This document shows, piece after piece, positions 18,071-25,782 of a stretch of DNA of 64,000 nucleotides. A program made the translations under genes and the position numbers. The stretch comes from Pseudomonas sp. CFII64 (GTDB lineage Bacteria; Pseudomonadota; Gammaproteobacteria; Pseudomonadales; Pseudomonadaceae). The notes beneath the pieces were generated by a model. It saw nothing but the letters and a program-made list of their open reading frames with translations, was not told where the DNA came from and searched no databases. Where the stretch lies: positions 248,001 to 312,000 of the forward strand of contig NZ_ATLO01000049.1 in NCBI RefSeq assembly GCF_000416235.1. Direction: 5' to 3'. Numbering within the stretch: the stretch's first letter is position 1; the number at the start of each line of letters is the position of its first letter.

Positions 18071-18074
18071 CATA

Positions 18075-18091
18075 TGCAATTGAAGGACCAA
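18075..18091 (-). promoter_or_regulatory. Sigma-54-like promoter of hutU
   Basis: On the minus strand the 17-mer TTGGTCCTTCAATTGCA has GG at -24 and GC at -12 with exactly 10 bp between, and TTGCA at the -12 end. The hut promoter of fluorescent pseudomonads is known to be sigma-54 dependent and driven by CbrB/NtrC. Enhancer sites were not located. Confidence 0.7.
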
Positions 18092-18267
18092 TTTTTGTGG
18101 CGGTCGTTAAGTGAGCCACAGAAAAACGCGCAAGCCCACGTATTCCGGGCCTGTTGACGCATTGTGGTTTAGGCGAGGGGATCAAGCGGCGAGTCGGGAG
18201 GATGTTACTGAAACGACGTTTTGCCTCGTTTCGGGGCGTTCGGTAACAAAACGGGGCACGCTGTTGA

Positions 18268-18990
18268 TCAGATGACTTTTACCGCGCGGCCAATGAATTG
18301 AATCGGGCCGGTGGGTTTGCCGATGGGGGAGCCGGTGGATTTTTCCAGGGTCAGCTCGAACAGCTGGTTGGGCTGCAGCGGCGGCAGTTTGTCCAGTGGG
18401 ACATGCAGCGTCTCGCCCGGTTTGACCAGGCCCAGGGAAACAGGGCCTTGCCAGCCATCGGCCTTGGTCCAGAACTCCAGCGCCTTGTCGGCTGGCACTT
18501 CGGTAACGCTGAGCGGGATCAACTGGATTTCCTGGCTGTTGCTGGCCTGAATCACCCAGCCGGGCGACTTGTCTTGCGGGGCGACGAGCACCACCAGATA
18601 AGAAGGCGCATTCAGCGAGGGCCGCATGAGCAGCGTGATGCCCAGCACCAATGACGCGGCAAGGCCGGCACCGGCAAGGCCGCGCCACAGCGACAGGCTT
18701 TGCCACCAGCGTACGATTTCGCGACGCGATGTATCAATGGGTGCAACCAGCTCGTTGACACTGCGCTCGATGCGCGCCCAAAGCCGAGGCGGCGGAGTGA
18801 CCGGTTCGGCCAGATTGGTCAGCGGCAGCAGGCGTTCTTCCCACGCCTCGACGGCAGCGCGCAACGCCGGTTCGTCAGGCATGCGGCGTTGCACTTCCCG
18901 ACGCTGCTCGGCCGACAAGGTGCCCAATACGTATTCGCCGGCCAATGCATCAATCGGTTCGTGGGGATCGTTGCCCGGGCTGTTACTCAT
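18268..18990 (-). CDS. Anti-sigma factor, RskA/anti-sigma-K type
   Basis: A 240-residue membrane anti-sigma factor. A zinc-finger-like N-terminal region (IDALAGEYVLGTLSAEQR, residues 13-30) should bind the sigma factor. One membrane helix lies at about 103-122 (LWRGLAGAGLAASLVLGITL), and a periplasmic RskA-type domain fills 130-240. The ATG at 18990 is chosen because it overlaps the sigma gene stop by 4 bp (ATGA), implying translational coupling. Such pairs usually respond to envelope or oxidative stress; the signal here is unknown. Confidence 0.88.
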   Translation of the reverse strand: MSNSPGNDPHEPIDALAGEYVLGTLSAEQRREVQRRMPDEPALRAAVEAWEERLLPLTNLAEPVTPPPRLWARIERSVNELVAPIDTSRREIVRWWQSLSLWRGLAGAGLAASLVLGITLLMRPSLNAPSYLVVLVAPQDKSPGWVIQASNSQEIQLIPLSVTEVPADKALEFWTKADGWQGPVSLGLVKPGETLHVPLDKLPPLQPNQLFELTLEKSTGSPIGKPTGPIQFIGRAVKVI

Positions 18991-19574
18991 CCGATGCACT
19001 CCCGTAACGCCGTGAGGCTGCGCTTGATCCAGGCTTTGACCGTGCCCAGCGGCGCGCCGAGCTTGCTGGCGATTTCCTGATGTGAGTAGCCGTCGACATA
19101 CGCGTGGAACACGCAATTGCGGCGCACCGGTTCCAGTTGTTCCAGGCAGAACTCGATGCGTCCCGGATTGACTCGCCAATCGAAGCTGTCCACGGTTTGG
19201 TTCCAGCATTCCAGAGTCGCCTGTGCTTCAAGGGATTGATCATCGCCATCGTCCTGAATTTCCCGGGCGTTGTCGCGGATCGTATTCAAAGCCAGATTGC
19301 GAGTGATGCTGAAAATCCAGCCACGGGCCGAGCCTCGGCTTGGGTCGAAGCTTGCCGCGCGGGTCCAGATCTTGATGAACGCGTCATGCACGATGTCCTG
19401 CGCCAGAGCGCTGTCGCGCACCAGTCGTTGCGCCACGCCCAGCAGCCGGGCGCTTTCCTGGGCATACAGCCGCTCAAGCGCCTGCCGTTCGCCTCGGGCG
19501 CAGGCATCCAGTGTTGCTTCGTAATCAAAATGGGATTCGTGTGAAGACAAGTCGATACGCCATCGGCAGAGCAC
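18987..19574 (-). CDS. ECF sigma factor, SigK-like
   Basis: A 195-residue extracytoplasmic-function sigma-70 factor. Region 2 spans about residues 26-95 (ERLYAQESARLLGVAQRL, DIVHDAFIKIW, GWIFSITRNLALNTIRD). Region 4 covers about 130-190 (AYVDGYSHQEIASKLGAPLG, VKAWIKRSLTALREC). It overlaps its anti-sigma gene. The DUF3455 gene lies 81 bp upstream on the same strand and could belong to the same regulon. The start is uncertain by a few residues. Confidence 0.9.
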   Translation of the reverse strand: MLCRWRIDLSSHESHFDYEATLDACARGERQALERLYAQESARLLGVAQRLVRDSALAQDIVHDAFIKIWTRAASFDPSRGSARGWIFSITRNLALNTIRDNAREIQDDGDDQSLEAQATLECWNQTVDSFDWRVNPGRIEFCLEQLEPVRRNCVFHAYVDGYSHQEIASKLGAPLGTVKAWIKRSLTALRECIG

Positions 19575-19655
19575 TTATGCCCTGGCCTTTAGCCAGAGCG
19601 CCCGCGCAGGAGCATAGCTCAGTTCCTGCACGGCACTCATCTGGATTGAACTGAG

Positions 19656-20189
19656 TTATTTAGCGGCCCAGAAGATGTAATCGGCCTGATATTTCACCAC
19701 TTCTTTCGCGCCGCTATTGCTGGCTGCGCAAGCCGTGGCAGGCGCTACGCCGCCTTTGATGGCGACGCGCTGGATGTACGCGACCCCGGTCATGGCACCT
19801 TTGCCTTCGGCTGGATTGGCCTTGACCAATTGATACGGAATGTTGCCAGCGCCAGCGGGCGCTACAGCCAGTTGCGTGCCGGTCACTTTCGAGCCGTCTT
19901 TGGCTTCCCAAGTGGCGGGCGGGCCAAAGTAAGTGCCGACCTGTTTGCCGCTGCGATCATTGAGCGCGGCTTTAGGGCCGACAAATGTCCATTCCATTTC
20001 ATTGGGCATGCTGGCTTTGGCGCGGCACTCGTAGGTGATCTCGCCGACGCCGGTGGTTTCCATGCTGATTTTGTGGCCGTCAGGCACACGAACGGATTCC
20101 GGCAGATTGCTTTGGGCGAAGGCGGCAGGTGCCAGGCAAGTGAAGGCCAGGGCGGCACCGGACAGGCAGAGCAAGCGTTTTGCGTTCAT
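19656..20189 (-). CDS. DUF3455 family secreted protein
   Basis: A 177-residue protein with a clear signal peptide (MNAKRLLCLSGAALAFTCLA, likely cleaved after AFAQ near residue 26). The mature part matches the DUF3455 family: an N-terminal VPDGHKISMETTGVGEITYEC, a central WTFVGPKAALND and a C-terminal block with paired Cys. Members occur in bacteria and fungi, with no established activity. It sits directly upstream of the ECF sigma/anti-sigma pair, a possible target or sensor partner of that system. Confidence 0.85.
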   Translation of the reverse strand: MNAKRLLCLSGAALAFTCLAPAAFAQSNLPESVRVPDGHKISMETTGVGEITYECRAKASMPNEMEWTFVGPKAALNDRSGKQVGTYFGPPATWEAKDGSKVTGTQLAVAPAGAGNIPYQLVKANPAEGKGAMTGVAYIQRVAIKGGVAPATACAASNSGAKEVVKYQADYIFWAAK

Positions 20190-20280
20190 GCAGGTTTCTC
20201 CAGATGAGCAGCCCGATTGGCTGCTTATCTGTACTACCCGCGAGAAATCAATCTGGATGCAGTGCCTGGAAAATAAAATT

Positions 20281-21462
20281 TCAGTGCTTGCAGACTTTGC
20301 TGCGCAGCAGGATCACGCCGACAATCGCCGCCAGTCCCGAACCCATCAGCACGCCGACTTTCACCTCGTCCACCAGATGCGCCGAACCCGGAAACGCCAG
20401 GTTGCCAATGAACAGGCTCATGGTGAAGCCGATGCCGCACAGAATCGCCACGCCGTAGAGCTGCACCCAGTTGCTGCCTTCGGGCAACACTGCCAGACCT
20501 GCGCGTATCGCCAGTACGGCGGCGAGGAATACGCCGATCTGTTTGCCCACGAACAAACCAAGGGCGACGCCCAACGGCACAGGATCGATGAGGTTTTGCA
20601 GGGATATCCCGGACAGCGATACGCCCGCATTGGCAAAACCGAAAATCGGCACGATGGCGAAGGCGACCCAGTAATGCATCTTCTCTTCGAGAAACAGCAG
20701 CGGCGAGCGCGCTTCTTCTTCGGGTTTGCCTAGCGGAATGCACAGCGCCAGCGCAACCCCGGCCAGCGTGGCGTGAACCCCCGATTGCAGGACGAAGAAC
20801 CACAGCAGCAAGCCCAGCAGCAAATACGGCAGCAGGCGGCGCACTTGCAGGCGATTCATGGCGATCAATATGCCCAAGGTCACGAACGACGCCAGCAGCA
20901 TCGGCATGTTCAGGCCGGAGCTGTAGAAGAAGGCAATGATCGTCACTGCGCCCAGATCATCGAGAATCGCCAACGCGGCGAGGAATACTTTCAGCGACGT
21001 TGGCACGCGCTTGCCGAGCAAGGACAGCACGCCGAGGGCAAAGGCGATGTCAGTGGCTGCCGGGATCGCCCAGCCGCTCATGGTTTCCGGGTTGCCCCAG
21101 TTGATGGCGATGTAGATCAGCGCCGGCACCAGCATGCCGCCCGCTGCGGCAAAACCGGGCAGCGCGCGTTGCCCCCAAGTGGCGAGGCCGCCCGCCAGCA
21201 CTTCGCGTTTAATCTCCAGGCCGACCATCAGAAAGAAGATCGCCATCAGCCCGTCGTTGATCCATAACTCGACGGAAAGGCCGAACCACACGCTGTGCAA
21301 TAGCGAAAAATAACCTGCTGCCAAACCTGAGTTGGCCACGATCAGCGCTGCCAGCGCGGCGCCCATCAGGACAATGCCGCCGGCGGACTCGGAAGCCAGG
21401 AAGCTGGCAAGAATGGCGATGGCGCGCGGGGTTTCTTTATTGTTGTTATTCATCGTCGTCAT
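20281..21462 (-). CDS. nhaA: Na+/H+ antiporter NhaA
   Basis: A 393-residue NhaA-type antiporter with about 12 membrane segments. The paired cation-binding aspartates are in LAILDDLGAVTIIAFFY, and GWAIPAATDIAFALGVLSLLG carries the other conserved Asp. It exports Na+ in exchange for H+ at alkaline pH. The ATG at 21462 is preferred (MTTMNNNN); an ATG at 21453 and an upstream TTG at 21495 are alternatives. The gene separates hutDC from hutU and shows no link to histidine use. Confidence 0.94.
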   Translation of the reverse strand: MTTMNNNNKETPRAIAILASFLASESAGGIVLMGAALAALIVANSGLAAGYFSLLHSVWFGLSVELWINDGLMAIFFLMVGLEIKREVLAGGLATWGQRALPGFAAAGGMLVPALIYIAINWGNPETMSGWAIPAATDIAFALGVLSLLGKRVPTSLKVFLAALAILDDLGAVTIIAFFYSSGLNMPMLLASFVTLGILIAMNRLQVRRLLPYLLLGLLLWFFVLQSGVHATLAGVALALCIPLGKPEEEARSPLLFLEEKMHYWVAFAIVPIFGFANAGVSLSGISLQNLIDPVPLGVALGLFVGKQIGVFLAAVLAIRAGLAVLPEGSNWVQLYGVAILCGIGFTMSLFIGNLAFPGSAHLVDEVKVGVLMGSGLAAIVGVILLRSKVCKH

Positions 21463-21562
21463 TGGCGGGCGAGGCTCCCTGAAAAAGTCAGCCAAGTTAG
21501 CACAGGTGATTCATGACAAAGCGCGTAGTCACGTGAATTATCGCGTCAGCGTCATACACCTC

Positions 21563-21655
21563 GGTAGGAGGGGACTTGTCCCCGAAGATGCCGGTGCCAG
21601 CGCTGAAGATGTCTTTGGCACACCCGACGCCTTCCCGGACAAGTGCGGTCCTGCC
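21563..21655. repeat. REP-like palindrome, GGACTTGTCCCC family
   Basis: The arms GGTAGGAGGGGACTTGTCCC and GACAAGTGCGGTCCTGCC flank about 55 bp between nhaA and the hutD stop. The core differs from the GGCTTTAGCC family, so this is a separate REP subgroup and the only copy of it that I noticed. Confidence 0.75.
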
Positions 21656-21672
21656 GAATGCGCGTAGCGAAT

Positions 21673-22266
21673 TCAGATCTTGCTGAGTTCAATCAAGCAG
21701 CAGCGGCTGGCCTTGGGTGCGTAGAGCACCACTTCCTGCAGCGTGCCGGTCTCGTTGTCCAGTTGCAGGCAATCATGTTTTTCCAGCAATTGCGGCGGGT
21801 GTTCGCCCAGGTTCGCGGCCATTTGCTGGGCAATGCTGAACAGCAGCAGCGTATGCGCGGAGGTGAACAGGCGTTGCGGTTGCAGGACATCGATCCACTT
21901 CAGGCTCGCGCGGTAGCGCTGGGGAGCGTAGATCAGATTGAAGTCGCGAATCGGGCCATCAAGCAGATTGCAGCTGACCTGGCTGTCGCCGCTGAAGGCA
22001 AACGGATCGCCGGGGAGCAGCGGCTCGGTCAGCACGCCGTCCACATCCAGGGTCATGCCCGCCCCTTGCAGCACGGTGATGATGCGTTGGTAACCGGCAA
22101 ATACGGAGAACCCGCCCGACGCTTCGATATCGGCAATCGACAGCCGCCAGCCGAAAGCATCCAGGCCAACGCCTGCATCGCGGGTGATCTCTTCGGTGCT
22201 GCCGCCGCCGTTCTTCCACGGCATGCGGGGGTAATCGGCGGCGCGCAGAGCAGTCAGTCGGGTCAT
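21673..22266 (-). CDS. hutD: HutD family protein
   Basis: A 197-residue cupin-fold HutD protein, MTRLTALRAADYPRMPWKNGGG at the start. HutD has been described in P. fluorescens as a governor that limits hut operon output, possibly by binding a pathway intermediate. The ATG at 22266 overlaps the hutC stop by 4 bp, so hutC and hutD are coupled; a longer upstream reading would overlap hutC extensively and is rejected. Confidence 0.93.
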   Translation of the reverse strand: MTRLTALRAADYPRMPWKNGGGSTEEITRDAGVGLDAFGWRLSIADIEASGGFSVFAGYQRIITVLQGAGMTLDVDGVLTEPLLPGDPFAFSGDSQVSCNLLDGPIRDFNLIYAPQRYRASLKWIDVLQPQRLFTSAHTLLLFSIAQQMAANLGEHPPQLLEKHDCLQLDNETGTLQEVVLYAPKASRCCLIELSKI

Positions 22267-23039
22267 TTGCTGAAACGTCCTTCCAGGCGGTGGCGGGAAC
22301 CGGGATGAATCAGACGGGCCGCCGTGACGGGCTGACGGCCGGACCAGGTGCGGCGGCGAATCAGCAGGCAAGGCTCGCCCGGCTCGATTTGCAGCAGCGT
22401 GCATTCGTCGGGCTCGGCAAGAATCGCCTCGACCACGTGCTCGCCTTCGGTCAGCGGTGCGACTTGCGACAGATACGCATAGGGCGTTTGCAGGGTGAAA
22501 TCCTGTCTGAGGTAATCCGGCGCGACCGACGCGTTGACGAAACGGTCTTCGATTTGCACCGGCAGATCGTTTTCGAAATGCACGATCAGGGAATGAAATA
22601 CCCGTTGGCCTTCGCGCATGTCCAGAGCCAGGGCGCGTTCCGAGCCGGCCGCTTCTTCATTGAGCAGGATGACCTTGCAGCTGTGGCGATGACCGCGCGC
22701 GGCAATTTCATCGGCAATGTTATGGACTTCGAACAGCGCCGACTGACTCTTGGGCTCTGCAACGAATGTTCCTACACCTTGCATCCGCACCAGCAGGCCT
22801 TCGACGGTCAGTTCACGCAAGGCACGATTGATGGTCATGCGGCTGAAACCCAGTTGGGTGACCAGCTCGCTTTCCGACGGCACGCGGTGATGCGGCGCCC
22901 AGGTTCCATTCTGGATCTGCTGGGCGATCATGTGCTTGACTCGGGCGTACAGCGGCGCCGGACTGTCACCCATCTGGGCGGCCAGTGGAGAAAGGGCAGG
23001 CGGAGTCGGCACTGGGCAATCCTTGTTTTCAATGGTCAT
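22263..23039 (-). CDS. hutC: HutC, GntR/UTRA histidine-utilisation repressor
   Basis: A 258-residue GntR-family repressor. The winged helix spans about residues 28-95 (PLYARVKHMIAQQIQNG, VPSESELVTQLGFSRMTINRAL). A C-terminal UTRA domain binds effector, which is urocanate in characterised HutC. It is divergent from hutF across a 150-bp gap containing a TGTATATACA palindrome, and is followed by hutD. It is expected to repress its own operon, hutF and hutU. Confidence 0.95.
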   Translation of the reverse strand: MTIENKDCPVPTPPALSPLAAQMGDSPAPLYARVKHMIAQQIQNGTWAPHHRVPSESELVTQLGFSRMTINRALRELTVEGLLVRMQGVGTFVAEPKSQSALFEVHNIADEIAARGHRHSCKVILLNEEAAGSERALALDMREGQRVFHSLIVHFENDLPVQIEDRFVNASVAPDYLRQDFTLQTPYAYLSQVAPLTEGEHVVEAILAEPDECTLLQIEPGEPCLLIRRRTWSGRQPVTAARLIHPGSRHRLEGRFSK

Positions 23040-23146
23040 GTCGACGCAGGTTACGTGGCGCGTCGACTGTTACGTAAGTGTGCTCACGCTAACCACTAAC
23101 CGGTCCGGCGGCAAGCTTGTCGGAGTTTACTCAGCAGGCAGACGTC

Positions 23147-23162
23147 TGTATATGTATATACA
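23147..23162. promoter_or_regulatory. HutC-type operator in the hutC-hutF gap
   Basis: TGTATATGTATATACA contains the perfect palindrome TGTATATACA (23153-23162), a TGTA-N2-TACA site like the one upstream of hutU. It lies 27 bp before the hutF start and overlaps a possible -10 (TATATG, with TTTACT 17 bp upstream as -35). The promoter reading is tentative. Confidence 0.75.
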
Positions 23163-23189
23163 AATCACTTCTTTTCGGGATGCAGAGCC

Positions 23190-24551
23190 ATGTCCGCCTT
23201 CTTTGCCGAGCGTGCATTATTACCCAGTGGCTGGGCCAACAATGTGCGTCTTGAAGTCAGCAATGGCTTTATTACGCAGCTGACAACCGATGCCGACGCT
23301 CAGGGCGCCGAGTTGCTCAAGGGGCCTTTGCTGGCGGGCATGCCGAATCTGCATTCCCACGCCTTTCAGCGGGCGATGGCCGGGCTGGCCGAGGTGGCGG
23401 GCAATCCCAACGACAGCTTCTGGACCTGGCGCGACCTCATGTACCGTCTGGTCGGGCAGATCAGCCCGCAGCAACTGGGCGTCATCGCCCGTCAGCTGTA
23501 CATCGAGATGCTCAAGGGCGGTTACACCTCGGTGGCTGAATTCCACTATGTGCATCAAGACACCCACGGCAAGTCTTACGCCGATCCCGCCGAACTTGCG
23601 TTGCAGATCAGCCAGGCCGCCAGCTCCGCCGGTATTGGCCTGACGCTGCTGCCGGTGCTGTACAGCCATTCCGGTTTTGGCGGGCAAGCGCCGAATGAAG
23701 GTCAGCGTCGATTTATCCACAGCACCGAGAGCTATCTGGATTTACAGGCACGCTTGCAACCGCTGCTGGCAAAACAGCCCGCGCAAGCCTTGGGGCTGTG
23801 CTTTCACTCGTTGCGCGCGGTCACGCCGCAGCAGATCAGCGATGTGCTGGGCGCCAGCGACCGGCAATGTCCGGTGCATATCCACATCGCCGAACAACAG
23901 AAGGAAGTCGATGACTGCCTGGCCTGGAGCGGGCGGCGGCCATTGCAATGGCTGTACGAGAACGCGCCGGTGGACGAGCGCTGGTGTCTGGTTCACGCCA
24001 CTCACGCCCAGCCGGACGAGGTTGCGCTGATGGCCAAAAGTGGTGCTGTGGCGGGTTTGTGCCTGACCACGGAAGCGAACCTGGGCGACGGGATTTTCCC
24101 GGCTGTCGACTACATTGCCCAGGGCGGGCGCTGGGGGATTGGCTCGGACAGCCACGTTTCCCTCAGTGTCGTCGAAGAGCTGCGCTGGCTGGAATATGGG
24201 CAGCGCTTGCGAGACCAGCGTCGTAACCGGCTGTATCGCAGCGATCAGCCAATGGTGGGCCGCACGTTATATGACGCGGCGTTGGCAGGCGGGGCGCAGG
24301 CCTTGGGTCAGCCAATCGGCCAGTTGCAGGTCGGGCAACGCGCCGACTGGCTGGTGCTGGACGGCAATGATCCGTATATCGCCACGGCGTCGGGCGACGG
24401 GATTCTCAATCGTTGGTTGTTTGCGGGTGGTGATCGGCAGATTCGCGACGTGATGGTCAACGGCCAATGGGTCGTGCGCGAAGGACGTCACGCTGGGGAA
24501 GAGCAGAGCAATCGGGAATTTGCCCAGGTATTGCGGGAGATGTTGGGTTAA
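23190..24551 (+). CDS. hutF: Formimidoylglutamate deiminase
   Basis: HutF deaminates N-formimino-L-glutamate to N-formyl-L-glutamate and ammonia, feeding HutG. The 453-residue amidohydrolase shows the metal-binding HxH in MPNLHSHAFQRAMAG (His 55, His 57), PVHIHIAEQ, WCLVHATHA and GSDSHVSLS. It stands alone on the plus strand, divergent from hutC, as in other pseudomonads. A REP-like palindrome follows the stop. Confidence 0.96.
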   Translation: MSAFFAERALLPSGWANNVRLEVSNGFITQLTTDADAQGAELLKGPLLAGMPNLHSHAFQRAMAGLAEVAGNPNDSFWTWRDLMYRLVGQISPQQLGVIARQLYIEMLKGGYTSVAEFHYVHQDTHGKSYADPAELALQISQAASSAGIGLTLLPVLYSHSGFGGQAPNEGQRRFIHSTESYLDLQARLQPLLAKQPAQALGLCFHSLRAVTPQQISDVLGASDRQCPVHIHIAEQQKEVDDCLAWSGRRPLQWLYENAPVDERWCLVHATHAQPDEVALMAKSGAVAGLCLTTEANLGDGIFPAVDYIAQGGRWGIGSDSHVSLSVVEELRWLEYGQRLRDQRRNRLYRSDQPMVGRTLYDAALAGGAQALGQPIGQLQVGQRADWLVLDGNDPYIATASGDGILNRWLFAGGDRQIRDVMVNGQWVVREGRHAGEEQSNREFAQVLREMLG

Positions 24552-24567
24552 CTCCGACGTTTGTAAC

Positions 24568-24655
24568 GTTGGAGCGAGGCTTGCCCGCGAACAGGGCTGA
24601 CGCGGTTCATCAGGCATACCGCATCAAATTCTTCGCGAGCAACCTCGGCTCCAAC
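24568..24655. repeat. REP-like palindrome, GGAGCGAGGCTTGCCCGCGA family
   Basis: It opens with GTTGGAGCGAGGCTTGCCCG and closes with the degenerate arm CGCGAGCAACCTCGGCTCCAAC. It lies between the convergent hutF and lipocalin genes. Confidence 0.8.
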
Positions 24656-24678
24656 GGGAAATCATTTCAGGTCAGAGA

Positions 24679-25257
24679 TCACTTCCCAGCCTTACCGATC
24701 TTCGAATCTTCAACCCGCCAGATCAGCTTGGTGGTGTCATAGCCTTGTTGCTGGGCTTTGCTCAGCAGTTCGGCCTTGGTGGCGTCCGAAACGGTGGGCG
24801 TGCGCGACAGCAGCCACAGGTATTTGCGATCCGGATTGCCGACCACGGCGGTCTTGTAACCGTCGCCGATGTACAACACCCAGTAATCGCCCTTGGCCAG
24901 GCCCGGCAGCAGGCGCGAAAACCAGTTGTCGAACACGACCCACAGCTTGTCGGTCTTGCCCGGAACCTGTGGCGATGCCGTTCCAGTTGCTTCTTGCCAC
25001 TTGCCTTCATCCGTCTGGCAGCGGTTGGTCACGCCAACGTTGCCGTCGTCCTTGAGCGAATAATGAGCTTCGGACTGGGCGCAATTGCGCTGGAAAAACA
25101 TCGGCAGGCGCGCCAGCTCGTACCAGGTGCCCTGATATTTCTTCAGGTCGACGTTATCAACCGTCTTTGGCTCAAGCGAGTCAGCCGAATGAGCAAAACC
25201 AATGGCCAGAAAGCTCGCCATGAGCACCAGGCTGAATCGCATCAGTACTTTGATCAT
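24679..25257 (-). CDS. Lipocalin family protein (Blc-like)
   Basis: A 192-residue bacterial lipocalin. A signal peptide (residues 1-24, ending FAHSA) has no lipobox cysteine, so this member is probably soluble and periplasmic rather than an outer-membrane lipoprotein like E. coli Blc. The family GxW motif is at 43-45 (YQGTWYELARLP); KLWVVFDNWFSRLLPGLAKGDYWVL and LWLLSRTP are further lipocalin blocks. It starts 3 nt after the stop of a small lipoprotein gene, so the two form an operon. A lipid-binding or carrier role is inferred. Confidence 0.9.
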   Translation of the reverse strand: MIKVLMRFSLVLMASFLAIGFAHSADSLEPKTVDNVDLKKYQGTWYELARLPMFFQRNCAQSEAHYSLKDDGNVGVTNRCQTDEGKWQEATGTASPQVPGKTDKLWVVFDNWFSRLLPGLAKGDYWVLYIGDGYKTAVVGNPDRKYLWLLSRTPTVSDATKAELLSKAQQQGYDTTKLIWRVEDSKIGKAGK

Positions 25258-25260
25258 GAT

Positions 25261-25515
25261 TTACTTCAGACCCTGACCCGAAAACAGCACCACTTTGTCG
25301 GCGGCATATTGCACGCTGATAAAGCTGTTCTTGTCGCCCCAGGTGCAACTGGACATGCCCAGCGCGCCGGAACATTCAGTCGGGCTGCCGAGCAGACTCT
25401 CAACCTGGCCCTTGCCCATGCCGGCAGAAATCTTCGAATAATTTTCCTGAGTGACCTTGCTGCAAGCTGCCAGCAAAACGCAGAACGACAACAACGCGAG
25501 AGAGCGCAAAGACAT
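25261..25515 (-). CDS. Small lipoprotein, DUF3862-like
   Basis: An 84-residue predicted lipoprotein. The lipobox LLAAC places the lipidated Cys at 18. The mature part (YSKISAGMGKGQVESLLG, CTWGDKN, ISVQYAADKVVLFSGQGL) resembles the BamE/SmpA-like DUF3862 fold. The ATG at 25515 follows AGGAG by 8 nt; the much longer open frame upstream is discarded because it runs into a REP element. It precedes the lipocalin gene with a 3-nt gap. Confidence 0.82.
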   Translation of the reverse strand: MSLRSLALLSFCVLLAACSKVTQENYSKISAGMGKGQVESLLGSPTECSGALGMSSCTWGDKNSFISVQYAADKVVLFSGQGLK

Positions 25516-25664
25516 GGATGAAGCTCCTGAACGGAAGGGGGCAACGTCACAGCAACGGTCCGGCGGACAAGCATGCTGGCGTAGTGCCGATAGCTTAGAA
25601 GAGAAAAACCGGATCTGGTTCCCTTGGTGGGTGAATCGATCGGGCTTTGAACCCCCGCGATACC

Positions 25665-25753
25665 GTAGGACCGGATTTATCCGGGAGGGGGGCAGTGTGC
25701 CAGTGGAAATTTTTGCATTTATCACGACCTCTCGCGAATAAATTCGCTCCTAC
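25665..25753. repeat. REP-like palindrome upstream of the small lipoprotein gene
   Basis: GTAGGACCGGATTTATCCGG opens and CGCGAATAAATTCGCTCCTA closes an inverted pair of the same subgroup as 1942-2030. It lies between the DUF924 gene and the lipoprotein gene. Confidence 0.8.
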
Positions 25754-25782
25754 AGATGATCGTCATCACAACGGTTCTATCG

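Larger units (their letters stand above)
17938..18267. other. Regulatory gap upstream of hutU
   Basis: This 330-bp gap has no credible gene. It holds the hutU ribosome-binding site (GAGGAG on the minus strand), the HutC-type palindrome and the sigma-54-like promoter. The part nearest the anti-sigma gene shows nothing I can name. Confidence 0.7.

Noticed and set aside
16594..18114. Plus-strand 506-residue frame opposite hutU
   Set aside because: It is antisense to full-length urocanase, and its composition follows the complementary codons.
18268..19209. Longer 313-residue reading of the anti-sigma factor
   Set aside because: The extra 73 residues lie inside the sigma gene; the ATG at 18990 gives a coupled overlap and the family N-terminus.
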